Below are positions 14,938 to 23,625 of a DNA stretch of 26,980 bases, one piece after another. The translations under genes and the position numbers were made by a program. This stretch comes from JAWLGW01 sp964569055 (GTDB taxonomy: Bacteria; Planctomycetota; J058), in NCBI GenBank assembly GCA_964569055.1, contig CAZMSZ010000056.1, positions 1 to 26,980 on the forward strand, written 5' to 3'. The notes under the pieces are model-generated. The model was not told where the DNA came from, did not search any database, and was given only the letters and a program-made list of their open reading frames with translations. The stretch's first letter is position 1. Every line of letters starts with the position of its first letter.

Positions 14938-15546
14938 CTGAGCGCCGACGACCAGGACACCGTCCAGGCGCTGCTCGACGGGGAGCCCGGCGCCTGGGAC
15001 CTCTTCGTCGAGCGGCACGCCGGCCTGGTGACCGGAGTCGCCCGCCGCTTGCTGCGCGGCCGCGGGCTCCCGGCCGATCCCGCCGACGTCGACGACGTCG
15101 TCGAGAACGTGTTCGTGATGCTGCTCGAGCGCGACGGCGCGCTCCTGCGCAACTACGACCCGCGCTACCCTCTGCGCAGCTACCTGGCCGTCCTCACCCG
15201 CACCGCGGTCCACCGCTGGCTCCGGCGTCGGCGCGCGAAGGTGGACCTCCCCGACCCCATGTGGGGCGACGCGCTCCCCGACCGGACGGCGATGGCCGCG
15301 CCCGAGCAGACCGCGCAGCGCGAGCTCCAGGGCGCCGTCCGCGAGGTGCTCGCCACGCTCCCCGAGCGCGATCAGCAGGTGCTCCGCTTGTTCTATTACG
15401 AGGGGCGCGACTACCACGCGATCGGACGGGCGCTCGGCGTGTCGGTCAACTCGGTCGGCGCGACGCTCAGCCGCGCGCGCGCGCGCCTGGCCCGCGCCCT
15501 CACCGAGCACCGGGACCTCACCGAGTCGGACTGGAGGTCCCTATGA
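14938..15546 (+). CDS. ECF-type RNA polymerase sigma factor 1
   Basis: Region 2 starts DDQDTVQALLDGEPGAWDLF and continues through VDDVVENVFVMLLERDG; region 4 is LPERDQQVLRLFYYEGRDYH followed by GVSVNSVGATLSRARARL. The start is odd. The homologous N-terminus lies upstream of the first GTG (15028), but between an in-frame TGA (14896) and that GTG there is no ATG, GTG or TTG. The best candidate is CTG at 14938, preceded by GGGAG at 6 nt, giving about 202 residues. A GTG at 14879 in another frame would need a frameshift. The gene is divergent from the GGDEF gene and is followed by an anti-sigma-like protein. Confidence 0.85.
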   Translation: MSADDQDTVQALLDGEPGAWDLFVERHAGLVTGVARRLLRGRGLPADPADVDDVVENVFVMLLERDGALLRNYDPRYPLRSYLAVLTRTAVHRWLRRRRAKVDLPDPMWGDALPDRTAMAAPEQTAQRELQGAVREVLATLPERDQQVLRLFYYEGRDYHAIGRALGVSVNSVGATLSRARARLARALTEHRDLTESDWRSL

Positions 15547-15578
15547 CCGACCGGCGCGGCACCGCCTTGCTGCGATAG
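15543..15578 (+). CDS. Possible 11-residue reading frame overlapping the sigma 1 stop
   Basis: ATG at 15543 overlaps the sigma stop as ATGA and has GGAGG 5 nt upstream, so it is a good initiation site. The frame MTDRRGTALLR then stops at TAG (15576). In the other sigma/anti-sigma pair of this window the anti-sigma gene starts at just such an ATGA overlap. It could be a leader peptide or the remnant start of an older anti-sigma reading frame. A chance frame cannot be excluded. Confidence 0.35.
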   Translation: MTDRRGTALLR

Positions 15579-15654
15579 CACTTACGGCATTCCCCGGCTC
15601 GCCGAACCGCAGTGCACGATCTCGGGCCCGCGCCGGCTATCTCTCCTGACGCCC

Positions 15655-17619
15655 ATGAGCTGTCCCGACCTCGCTACCCTCTGCCGCGCCATGGACCTCG
15701 ACCCGGGCGATCCGGACGCTCGAGCCGTCCATGAGCACCTCCTCCGTTGCGCGGTGTGCGAGGAGCAGGTGGCGGCGCTGCACGACGTCGAGGCCGTCCT
15801 CAGCGACGGGCGGACGTGGGGCGCCCTGGCCACGCCGGGCTGCCTGAGCGAGGTCGACCTGCTGCGCGCGGCCAGCGGCGAGGAGTCCCCGGCGGTCGAG
15901 CGGCACGCGCGGACGTGCGCCGCCTGTCGCGCCGACGTCCTCGCCCTCAGCGAGGCGCTGCTCGCGCCCCCCGAGCCCCTGCACGACGGCCTACGCCGCC
16001 GGCTCCGCGGGCTGGTCCCGCGGGGCAGCACCACCGAGGAGCTCGATCCGGTGCCGGTCGCGACCGCGCCTCGGCGGCGGAGCGAGCGCACCTCCCGGCG
16101 CAGCAAGCGCCGCCCGGCGGTCCGCTCGCTGCGCGGGCCACGCGTCCAGCAGCCGGTGTGGGCCTGGGGCGTCCTGGCGTCGGCCGCGGCCCTCCTGGTC
16201 GTGATCGCGCTCCTCGCGCCCGGGCCGGGCCCGCGCACCGACGTCGCCGGCAAGCAGCCCGGCAGCGAGCCGCGCCCGTCGTCGGGGCAGCTCGTCTCCG
16301 ATCTCCTGGCGCAGCCCCGCGCTCCGCAGGGCGACCGCGCGGGGCTCGAGGGCGATCGGGGCACCCCCTCGCTCCCGCCCGAGCGAGCCCCCGACGACCT
16401 GCACGTCGAGCCCGAGGCGAGCGAGCCCGGGCCGGAGCGCGCCGAGCTGGCCATGGCCGACGAGCCGAGCTCGAGGGCCGAGCCGGACACGCCTCCGAGC
16501 GAGCCGCGGGCCGGCACCCAGACGCGCGCCGAGGCGGATCGTGGCGGAGACTCGCCGCGGAGCGGCGCCGAGGGCCCGGCGCGCCCCGAGGCGCCGATCC
16601 TCGACGACGGCGGCCGGCTGGCCCTCGCCCTCGCGCGGCTGGGCGGGCAGGTCGGCCTGCGCCGCGGCGACGGCGAGTGGCGCCGCCTGCGGCCCGGGCC
16701 GGGCGAGCTCGAGCTGATGCCTGGCGACCGCCTGCGGAGCGCCAAGGCGGGCGCCTTCCTCTCGCTCGACGACGGCGCGTTCGAGCTGTGCCTGGCCCGC
16801 GACAGCGAGCTGGTCGTGCGCGGCGCCGCCGCCGGACCGGTGCTCGGCCTGGCCGAGGGCAAGCTCCTGTGCGAGGTCGCCACGCTCCCGCCCGACCGCC
16901 GGTTCGAGGTGCGCACCGGAGACGGCGCCTTCTCGGTGCTCGGGACCGTGTTCGCCGTCGAGGCCGGCGCTTCGGACTCGCGGCTGCTCGTGAGCGAGGG
17001 GACGGTCGAGGTCAGCAACCCCCACGGTCGGACGCGGGTGCCCGCGGGTCGGTCGACCCGGGTGGCCGCCGACCGCGCCCCCGACGCGCACGAGGCGTTC
17101 GACGCCCGCGAGCTCGCCTGGGCCCGGGCGCTGGCGCCTCGCCGCCAGATCGTCTACCGCGCCGAGTTCGAGGGCAAGAACCTGGCGGGGTTCGTGGGCG
17201 AGCTCTCGCAGGAGCACGCGCCGCGCGGCGGGACCGCGCTCCTGCTCGCGCCGCTGCGCGACAACTCCTACTGGGGGCTCGGGGCGCACGTCCCCTCCGG
17301 GCGCATGAGCGGCTTCCGCGCCGATCCCGACACCTACGTGCAGTTCTCGATCTTCTGCGAGCAGCCCGCGGCGGTGCTGATCCAGGCCAACAACCAGAGC
17401 CAGGGGAAGCAGTTCAGGAAGCAGCTCGCGCACCCCGGCGGCTTCTGGCGCACGTTCACCGTGCCCCTGCTCGAGCTCAGCACCTACTTCGACCCGGGCG
17501 AGAACCCGGTGCGCGTCGGTGATCTGTTCGTGGACCTGCAGGTCTATGCGGGCGAGCCCGGAGCGACGGGGCCGGCGCTGCTCGACGACGTGCTGATCTA
17601 TCGCAAGCTGTATCGTTAG
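15655..17619 (+). CDS. Membrane anti-sigma-like protein with two zinc motifs, FecR domain and extra C-terminal domain
   Basis: The 654-residue product has two HxxxCxxC motifs typical of zinc-binding anti-sigma domains (His28-Cys32-Cys35 and His84-Cys88-Cys91). A basic stretch and one membrane span follow (about 168-190), then a long Pro/Glu/Ala-rich disordered part (about 195-310). A FecR-like domain lies at about 318-470 (GQVGLRRGDGEW, LMPGDRLRSAKAGAFLSLDDG, FSVLGTVFAVEA). The last 155 residues (YRAEFEGKNLAGF to LLDDVLIYRKLYR) look like a beta-sandwich of carbohydrate- or ligand-binding type. It probably holds sigma 1 at the membrane and senses something outside. No Shine-Dalgarno sequence is visible before the ATG, and it lies 108 bp after the sigma stop. 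The C-terminal call is by pattern only. Confidence 0.85.
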   Translation: MSCPDLATLCRAMDLDPGDPDARAVHEHLLRCAVCEEQVAALHDVEAVLSDGRTWGALATPGCLSEVDLLRAASGEESPAVERHARTCAACRADVLALSEALLAPPEPLHDGLRRRLRGLVPRGSTTEELDPVPVATAPRRRSERTSRRSKRRPAVRSLRGPRVQQPVWAWGVLASAAALLVVIALLAPGPGPRTDVAGKQPGSEPRPSSGQLVSDLLAQPRAPQGDRAGLEGDRGTPSLPPERAPDDLHVEPEASEPGPERAELAMADEPSSRAEPDTPPSEPRAGTQTRAEADRGGDSPRSGAEGPARPEAPILDDGGRLALALARLGGQVGLRRGDGEWRRLRPGPGELELMPGDRLRSAKAGAFLSLDDGAFELCLARDSELVVRGAAAGPVLGLAEGKLLCEVATLPPDRRFEVRTGDGAFSVLGTVFAVEAGASDSRLLVSEGTVEVSNPHGRTRVPAGRSTRVAADRAPDAHEAFDARELAWARALAPRRQIVYRAEFEGKNLAGFVGELSQEHAPRGGTALLLAPLRDNSYWGLGAHVPSGRMSGFRADPDTYVQFSIFCEQPAAVLIQANNQSQGKQFRKQLAHPGGFWRTFTVPLLELSTYFDPGENPVRVGDLFVDLQVYAGEPGATGPALLDDVLIYRKLYR

Positions 17620-17622
17620 GGC

Positions 17623-18290
17623 ATGCCGCCCGTCTCCCGCCTCGTCCGCCCCGGCCGCTGCGACCTGTTCCTCCCGCTCGGCGGTGAGGCGCTCGTGATC
17701 GCCGATGGGGCCGAGCTCGACGGGTCGCGCCGCGAGGGCCGCCCCCTGCTCGAGGGCCTCGGCCCCGAACCCGCCTGGCGGGCGGCGGCGGGCCGCGGCG
17801 CCTTCCTCCCCTATCGCCTCGAGGCGGCCCGCAGCGGCCTGGTCGTGCGCGTGGTGCTCGGCCCCCTCGCGCCCCAGGAGGCGGACGAGTGGGTCGGCCG
17901 CGCCACGGGCGCGCTCGAGCTCCCGTCGGGGGAGCTGCTGCTCTCCACTCGGAGCGACGTGCTCCGCGGCGCCCACGACGAGGAGGCGCTCGCGCGCGTC
18001 GAGGTCGAGCCCGGGCGGCACGCCGTCGAGCTCTTCCTGCAGCTCCCCGGCCCCGGCGGGGAGCGGTGCCTTCGCGCGGCCGAGGCGGCCGCGGGCGAAC
18101 CGCTCGAACCCTTCGGTGACTACCTCCGTCGGACACGCCCCGGCGAGGAGCCGCCCGACTGGCTGCTCCTCGAGCTCGGCCTGGCGCCCCACCGCGACCC
18201 CGGACACGAGGAGGAGTGGGAGGCCTGGACCGAGACCGATCGGTTCGCCCGGGTCCAGGAGGCCTCCGAAGCCCTCGGACTCGGCTTGGT
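17623..18290 (+). CDS. Unrecognised protein, 3' end lost in the assembly gap
   Basis: The ATG lies 3 nt after the stop of the anti-sigma-like gene, so it is probably co-transcribed with it. About 222 residues are visible before the run of N. The sequence has no membrane span, signal peptide or known motif. It is rich in Glu, Arg, Leu and Ala, with FLPLGGEALVIADGAELDG near the start, LLSTRSDVLRG in the middle and PEEWEAW-like acidic/aromatic stretches (EEEWEAWTETDRFARVQEA) at the end. It may be a cytoplasmic partner of the sigma/anti-sigma pair, which is inference from position only. Frame-specific third-position GC supports it being a real gene. Confidence 0.7.
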
Positions 18291-18390
18291 NNNNNNNNNN
18301 NNNNNNNNNNNNNNNNNNNNNNNNNNNNNNNNNNNNNNNNNNNNNNNNNNNNNNNNNNNNNNNNNNNNNNNNNNNNNNNNNNNNNNNNNN
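18291..18390. other. Assembly gap (100 N)
   Basis: Exactly 100 ambiguous bases, the usual placeholder for a gap of unknown length. The gene at 17623 enters it. The 177 bases on the far side (18391-18567) show no convincing gene, so other genes may be missing. Confidence 0.99.
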
Positions 18391-18524
18391 GGGACTGGCG
18401 AGCTGTCGTCAGGCCGCTCTGCTCACGAGCCGAGCGACCCGTACGGCGCGCGGCGCCAGGGGTGCTCCCTGACGCCGCGCGGGCGGGCCGAAGCCGCGCC
18501 TTCCCCCCAGAGTGTTCGACCGCC

Positions 18525-18558
18525 CCGGGCGCGGGCCGGCGGACCGGCCCGTGCCCGG
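18525..18558 (-). terminator. Long hairpin at the 3' end of nrdJ
   Basis: CCGGGC (18525-18530) pairs with GCCCGG (18553-18558), extended through a G-U and a C-G pair to GGGCCGG/CCGGCCC around a CGGA loop. The stem has about 15 bp and lies 9 nt past the nrdJ stop. No T-run follows, so it may protect the mRNA end rather than terminate alone. Confidence 0.6.
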
Positions 18559-18567
18559 TTCGGGAGA

Positions 18568-21500
18568 TCAAGAACAGCCCATGCTGTGCCCGCAGTTGTG
18601 GCAGCGGTAGCAGCTCCCGTTGCGCACGGTGATGTTGCCGCACTCGCTGCAGAACGGCGCGTCGCCCATCAGCTCGGCCGCGAGCGCGTTCGCGCCGCTC
18701 AGCCGGCCCGCGAGCGGGGCCGGGAGGCTCGCCGCCGGAGTCGGGACCGGCGCAGCCGCCGCCGCAGCGCTCGCCCCGGGGGCGGGGGCCGTGGCCTCGA
18801 CCTCCTCCTCGAGCTCGGAGTCGGCCGGCTTCACGTGGACGAAGTCGGTCCGGCCGAGGTACTCGTAGCCCAGCGTGCGGAACACGTAGTCCACCACCGA
18901 GGTCGCGAACTTGATGTTCGGGTGGTCGAGCACCCGCCCCTGCGGCTCGAACCGCGTGAACACGAACGCGTTGACGAACTCCTCCAGCGGCACGCCGTGC
19001 TGCAGCCCGAGCGAGACCGAGATCGCGAAGCAGTTCATCATGCTGCGGAGCGCGGCGCCCTCCTTGTGCATGTCGATGAACAGCTCGCCCAGGCTGCCGT
19101 CGTCGTACTCGCCCGTCCGCAGGTAGACCTTCTGCCCGCCGACGCGTGCCTCCTGCGTGAAGCCCCGCCGCTTCTTGGGCAGGCGGTTGCGCAGCAGCCG
19201 CGGCTGCGCCGCCGGCGAGGGCGCCGCCTCGGCCTTCGCCGCCGCCTTGCCCTTCGCCTCGCCCTCGCCCTCGTTCTCCTTGGAGGTCGAGTGCAGCACC
19301 TGCGAGGCCTTGCTGCCGTCCCGGTAGAGCGCGATCGCCTTGAGCCCCAACTTCCAGGCGTCGATGTAGATCTGCTCGATGTCCTCGACCGTGGCGTCGT
19401 TCGGCAGGTTCACCGTCTTGCTGATCGCGCCCGAGAGGAACGGCTGGACCGACGCCATCATGCGCACGTGGCCCATGGGCTGGATCGCCCGGGTGCCCTT
19501 GCGCCCGCAGCGGTTGGCGCAGTCGAACACCGGGAGGTGCTCGGGCGCGAGGTGCGGCGCGCCCTCGATCGTCAGCCGGCCGCCCGTGACCTCGCTCGCG
19601 GCCTCGATCTCCTGCGCCGTGAAGCCGAGCGCGCTCAGGAGGTCGAACGTCGGGTCGGTCAGGCGGTCGGCGTGACCCAGGCGCTTGAACGGCTCGTCCC
19701 CGAGCACGTGGCGCGTGAACGCGTGCCGCAGCTCGTACACCGCCGGCAGGGCCTGCTCGGCGCGGGTCACCTCCGCGCTCGTCAAGCCGCGCTGCTCGAG
19801 CGCGGCCCGGTTGACGAACGGCGCGTCGCTCAGACGCCACGTGCCGCGGATGTACTCGACGATCTCCTCGATCTGCCGCGCGGTGTAGCCGAGCGCCTCG
19901 AGCGCGCGCGGCACCGAGTTGTTGACGATCTTCAGGCTGCCGCCGCCGGCCAGCTTCTTGAACTTGACGAGCGCGAAGTCGGGCTCGACCCCGGTGGTGT
20001 CGCAGTCCATGAGCAGCCCGATCGTGCCGGTCGGCGCGAGCACCGTCGCCTGCGCGTTGCGGTAGCCGTGCCGGGCCCCGAGCGTCACGGCCCGATCCCA
20101 CACCTGCACCGCCGCCGCGCGCAGCGCCGGGTCCGCGCCCTCGACGGGGAGGCGGTGAGCCGCGTCGCGGTGCATCTCCATCACCCGCAGCATCGGCTCA
20201 CGGTTGTGCGCGAAGCCCGGGAACGGCCCCTTGCTGGCCGCGACCAAGGCCGAGGTCTCGTAGGCGGCGCCGGTCATGACGGCCGTGAGCGCGCCCGCGA
20301 TCGCCCGGGCCTGCGGGCTGTCGTAGGGCAGGCCGAGCACCATCGCCAGCGAGCCCAGGTTGGCGAAGCCGAGCCCCAGCGGCCGGAAGTCGTGCGACCG
20401 CTGCGCGATCCGCTCGGTCGGGTAGCTGGCGTGGTCGACCAGGATCTCCTGCGCGAGGATGAACACCCGGCAGGCGTGGCGATACGTCTCCACGTCGAAC
20501 GTGCCGTCCTCCTGCAGGAACTTGAGCAGGTTGAGGCTCGCCAGGTTGCAGGAGGTGTCGTCGATGAACACGAACTCCGAGCAGGGGTTGGTGGCGTTGA
20601 TCCGGTCGGTGTTCGCGACCGTGTTCCAGGTGTTGCAGGTCGTGTCGTACTGCATGCCCGGGTCGGCGCAGCGCCAGGCGGCCTGCGCGATCTTGCGCAT
20701 GAGGTCACGCGCCCGATAGGTGCGCGCCGCCTCGCCCGTGGTGCGCCACGTGGTCGACCACTGCCGGTCCTCCACCACCGCCTGCATGAACGCGTCGGAG
20801 GCGCGCACCGAGTTGTTGCTGTTCTGGCCGCCCACCGTCCGGTAGGCCTCGCCGTTGAAGTCGGGCGAGAAGCCGGCCTTGACCAGGGCCAGGACCTTCT
20901 CCTCCTCGCGCACCTTCCACTCGATGAACCGCTCGATGTCGGGGTGGTCCATGTCGAGGCAGACCATCTTGGCCGCCCGCCGGGTCGTGCCGCCGCTCTT
21001 GATCGCGCCCGCGGCCCGGTCGAACACCTCGAGGAAGCTCATCAGGCCCGACGAGCTGCCGCCGCTCGACAGCCGCTCGCCCTCGGCGCGGATCCGCGAG
21101 AAGTTCGTCCCGGTGCCCGAGCCGAACTTGAACAGCCGCATCTCCCGCTGGATCCCCTCGGCGATGTCCATGAGGTCGTCGTCGATCGCCTGGATGAAGC
21201 ACGCCGAGACCTGCGGGCGGGTGTAGGCGTCGGGGGCCGGCGCGACCTTGCGCTGCTCGAAGTCGTACGCCCAGCTCCCGACCGGCTTGCCGGTGATCCC
21301 GTACGCCTCGGCCAGGCCGCAGTTGAACCAGACCGGCGAGTTGAAGGCGCCGACCTGCTGGATCAGCATGTAGGTCAGCTCGGCCTCGAACGTCTCGGCG
21401 TCGGCCGGCGTGGCGAAGTAGCCGCCCTGGCGCTCGCCGGACGCGCGGATCGCCTTGGCGATGCGCTGCACCGTCTGGAGCGCGCTCGTCTCGTGGCCGG

Positions 21501-21753
21501 TCCCGGGCACGCCCGCCTTGCGGAAGTACTTCGAGACCAGGATGTCGGTCGCGAGCTGGCTCCAGGAGGCGGGAACCTCCACGTCGTTCATCTCGAACAC
21601 CGGCGAGCCGTCGGGGTTGCTGATCACCGAGCGCCGCCGCTCCATCGGGATCCCGGCGAGGAAGTCGACCCCAGGGCGGGTGAAACGACGCTCCATCTGC
21701 AGACCAGCCCCGACGACCCCCGTCTCCCGCTTGTCGACGACCTGCACGGCCAT
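18568..21753 (-). CDS. nrdJ: Vitamin B12-dependent (class II) ribonucleotide reductase
   Basis: This 1061-residue protein converts ribonucleotides to deoxyribonucleotides using adenosylcobalamin to make the thiyl radical. The active-site loop NPCSEF holds Asn389, Cys391 (radical site) and Glu393. The likely reducing cysteine pair is Cys185 (SACFIQ) and Cys402 (TSCNLASLN). GTGTNFSRIRAEGERLSSGG, QNSNNSVRASD and LAPTGTIGLLMDCDTTGVEP are family landmarks. The C-terminus has six cysteines (Cys1035, 1038, 1048, 1051, 1054, 1060) in CSEC and CYRCHNC patterns, as in long NrdJ proteins, probably for zinc binding and re-reduction. Two Ala/Pro/Glu-rich linkers (about 825-855 and 975-1015) separate the tail. 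The ATG at 21753 has AGGGGAG upstream. It makes the cell able to build DNA precursors with or without oxygen. Confidence 0.97.
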   Translation of the reverse strand: MAVQVVDKRETGVVGAGLQMERRFTRPGVDFLAGIPMERRRSVISNPDGSPVFEMNDVEVPASWSQLATDILVSKYFRKAGVPGTGHETSALQTVQRIAKAIRASGERQGGYFATPADAETFEAELTYMLIQQVGAFNSPVWFNCGLAEAYGITGKPVGSWAYDFEQRKVAPAPDAYTRPQVSACFIQAIDDDLMDIAEGIQREMRLFKFGSGTGTNFSRIRAEGERLSSGGSSSGLMSFLEVFDRAAGAIKSGGTTRRAAKMVCLDMDHPDIERFIEWKVREEEKVLALVKAGFSPDFNGEAYRTVGGQNSNNSVRASDAFMQAVVEDRQWSTTWRTTGEAARTYRARDLMRKIAQAAWRCADPGMQYDTTCNTWNTVANTDRINATNPCSEFVFIDDTSCNLASLNLLKFLQEDGTFDVETYRHACRVFILAQEILVDHASYPTERIAQRSHDFRPLGLGFANLGSLAMVLGLPYDSPQARAIAGALTAVMTGAAYETSALVAASKGPFPGFAHNREPMLRVMEMHRDAAHRLPVEGADPALRAAAVQVWDRAVTLGARHGYRNAQATVLAPTGTIGLLMDCDTTGVEPDFALVKFKKLAGGGSLKIVNNSVPRALEALGYTARQIEEIVEYIRGTWRLSDAPFVNRAALEQRGLTSAEVTRAEQALPAVYELRHAFTRHVLGDEPFKRLGHADRLTDPTFDLLSALGFTAQEIEAASEVTGGRLTIEGAPHLAPEHLPVFDCANRCGRKGTRAIQPMGHVRMMASVQPFLSGAISKTVNLPNDATVEDIEQIYIDAWKLGLKAIALYRDGSKASQVLHSTSKENEGEGEAKGKAAAKAEAAPSPAAQPRLLRNRLPKKRRGFTQEARVGGQKVYLRTGEYDDGSLGELFIDMHKEGAALRSMMNCFAISVSLGLQHGVPLEEFVNAFVFTRFEPQGRVLDHPNIKFATSVVDYVFRTLGYEYLGRTDFVHVKPADSELEEEVEATAPAPGASAAAAAAPVPTPAASLPAPLAGRLSGANALAAELMGDAPFCSECGNITVRNGSCYRCHNCGHSMGCS

Positions 21754-22117
21754 GGTGGCTCCCCTCTCCTTGGCGAGTTCTCTGGCAAGTGCCTGGGCGC
21801 GCCCTCGTTACTGGAGGGGCGGGCGCCAGGCGCTGCGGCTTGGTTGTCTTCGAGGGTGTCCCGCCCGAAGCAGGGGCAGATTCTGGCAGCGCCCACCGAC
21901 AGGCCGAGGAGCGCGACCCATCGCCTGATGTCCGAGTCGGTTGACGCACCTGCTCACTGGGCCGGCGGCCCGGGTGCGTCGGGCGCGCGCTCCGCCCACC
22001 CGACCGGCTGGCCCTTGGCGGCACGGGAGTTGTGCACGGCGAGGGGCAGCCACCCCCAGCCAGCGAGGCCGCGTTGTGCTGCTCTCCGCAACCGGGAACG
22101 ACCGAGGAGACCGCCCC
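21754..22117. promoter_or_regulatory. Divergent intergenic region between nrdJ and the VWA gene
   Basis: The 364 bp have no convincing gene. Nearest nrdJ is an imperfect hairpin (GCCTGG at 21791 with CCAGGC at 21826, inner CCCTC/GAGGG), which would lie in the nrdJ leader. No convincing NrdR box, -35/-10 pair or cobalamin riboswitch core was seen. The region must hold promoters for both genes. Confidence 0.5.
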
Positions 22118-23614
22118 ATGACCGTGCTCGCGACCCCCCCTGCCCGCTTCGCCGCGGGCGCCCTGTGCCTGGCGCTCGTCGCCACCGGGACCGGCCTGCT
22201 GCCGGTCGCTGGAATGGTGCCGCTGACCGCTCCGCCCCCCACTCCGATCCACGCTCACGATCACCCCACCGGGCCGGCGCGCCCCGCCGCCAGCGGCTCC
22301 TTGGCCGGGATCGACCTCGCCGCGAAGCTCAGCCAGGCCGTGGTCGTGCGCGAGGGGAGCCGGCTCGTGGTGCAGTGCACGGTCGACGTGCGCGACGACG
22401 CGGTCGAGACCGGGACCAAGCGCCCGATCGACCTCGCGCTCGTCCTCGACACCTCGGGGTCGATGGAGGGCGCGATGTCCCTCCTCAAGCAGGCGACGCT
22501 CGGGATCGTGAACCGCCTCGGCCCCCAGGACCGGATCACGGTCGTCACCTACAGCAACGCCGCCCGCGTGATCTACCGCGGCGTGCCGCGCGCCGAGGGG
22601 AGCGGCGCGCTCGAGCAGGCCGTCGCGGCGCTCTACGCCTCGGGCGGCACGAACCTCTCGGCCGGCCTCGACCTCGCCGCGCAGGCCCTGCAGCAGCAGG
22701 ACACCCCGATCTGCCGAGGTCGGGTGAGCGACACGCCGGAGCGCTGCAGCGAGCAGCCGCTCGCCCGCCAGAAGCGGATCCTGCTGCTCACCGACGGCCT
22801 CGCCAATCAGGGGATCACCGACGGGCTCGAGCTGCGGGCCCGCGTCCAGGCCGCCCGGAGCGGCGGCGTCGCCCTCTCCAGCCTGGGGCTCGGCTCGGAG
22901 TTCAACGAGATGCTCCTGGGCGACCTCGCCGACGCCGGGGGCGGCATGTATCACTACGTCGACGCGGCGGCCAAGCTCGATGCGGTCTACAAGGCCGAGG
23001 TCGAGGCGCTGCAGGGCGTGGTCGCCACCAACGCGGCGGTGCGGCTGGTGCCCGCGCCCGGGGTCACGATCGAGCGCGTCCACAGCTGGCCCAGCCGGAC
23101 CGACGGCGGGGCGACGGTGGTGCCGGTCGGCGACCTGGCGCGCGGCCGCGCGCTCAAGGTGATGGTCCACCTCCGCCTCGACGCGGCGGCCGCGGGGCTC
23201 GCGGTCCGCGACGTGGCCCGCGTCGCGCTCGCGTTCCGCTCGCCCGAGACGGCGGCCCTGCACGAGCTGGCCCCCGACCCGCTGTCGGTGAGCCTGACCG
23301 CGGACCCCCGCGTCGCCGCCGCCAGCGCCGACCCGGCCCTGTCCTCGGAGTTGACGCGGCTCGAGGTCGCCGATCGCCTGGCCCGGGCCCGGTCGGCCGC
23401 GGAGGCGGGCCGCGTGGAGGAGGCGCAGAGCCTGGTGCAGGAGTGCAAGCAGATCGCGGGCGCCGACGCGATCGAGTTCGAGGCGCCCAGCGGCGAGCCC
23501 GTGCGGCTCGAGTTCGACGCGCTCGCGGATCAGCTCGACGCGGGCGCCGCCGCCCCGGCGGCCCGCGCGGCCCTCAAGCAGAGCATGCAGGCCGAGCGCC
23601 AGATCGCGCGCTGA
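22118..23614 (+). CDS. Secreted or membrane-anchored VWA-domain protein
   Basis: The 498-residue product starts with a hydrophobic signal segment (FAAGALCLALVATGTGLLPVAG). A beta-rich stretch (about 65-100) is followed by a von Willebrand factor A domain (about 105-290). The metal-binding MIDAS site is complete: DTSGS at 111-115, Thr178 in GGTNLS and Asp226 in LTDGLAN. The C-terminal part has beta-rich segments and, after about 420, a charged helical end with RLEVADRLARARSAAEAGRVEEAQSLVQECK. VWA proteins of this type bind protein partners through a metal ion outside the membrane. The ATG at 22118 has GAGGAG 8 nt upstream; an in-frame ATG at 21941 is rejected for lack of this. An unusual cysteine pair lies at about 207-216 (ICRGRVSDTPERC). 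Confidence 0.9.
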   Translation: MTVLATPPARFAAGALCLALVATGTGLLPVAGMVPLTAPPPTPIHAHDHPTGPARPAASGSLAGIDLAAKLSQAVVVREGSRLVVQCTVDVRDDAVETGTKRPIDLALVLDTSGSMEGAMSLLKQATLGIVNRLGPQDRITVVTYSNAARVIYRGVPRAEGSGALEQAVAALYASGGTNLSAGLDLAAQALQQQDTPICRGRVSDTPERCSEQPLARQKRILLLTDGLANQGITDGLELRARVQAARSGGVALSSLGLGSEFNEMLLGDLADAGGGMYHYVDAAAKLDAVYKAEVEALQGVVATNAAVRLVPAPGVTIERVHSWPSRTDGGATVVPVGDLARGRALKVMVHLRLDAAAAGLAVRDVARVALAFRSPETAALHELAPDPLSVSLTADPRVAAASADPALSSELTRLEVADRLARARSAAEAGRVEEAQSLVQECKQIAGADAIEFEAPSGEPVRLEFDALADQLDAGAAAPAARAALKQSMQAERQIAR

Positions 23615-23625
23615 GCGAGCGGGCC

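Noticed and set aside
12834..15152. Large minus-strand frame and plus-strand frames over the GGDEF gene
   Set aside because: The GAF-GGDEF-GAF frame has clear domain motifs. The others are antisense or shifted by-products.
22095..22117. GGAAC as an ECF-type -35 element before the VWA gene
   Set aside because: A -10 at the required distance would fall on the start codon.
22081..22117. GAGGAGACCGCC as the end of a cobalamin riboswitch B12 box
   Set aside because: The rest of the riboswitch core is missing and the piece is explained by the Shine-Dalgarno sequence of the VWA gene.
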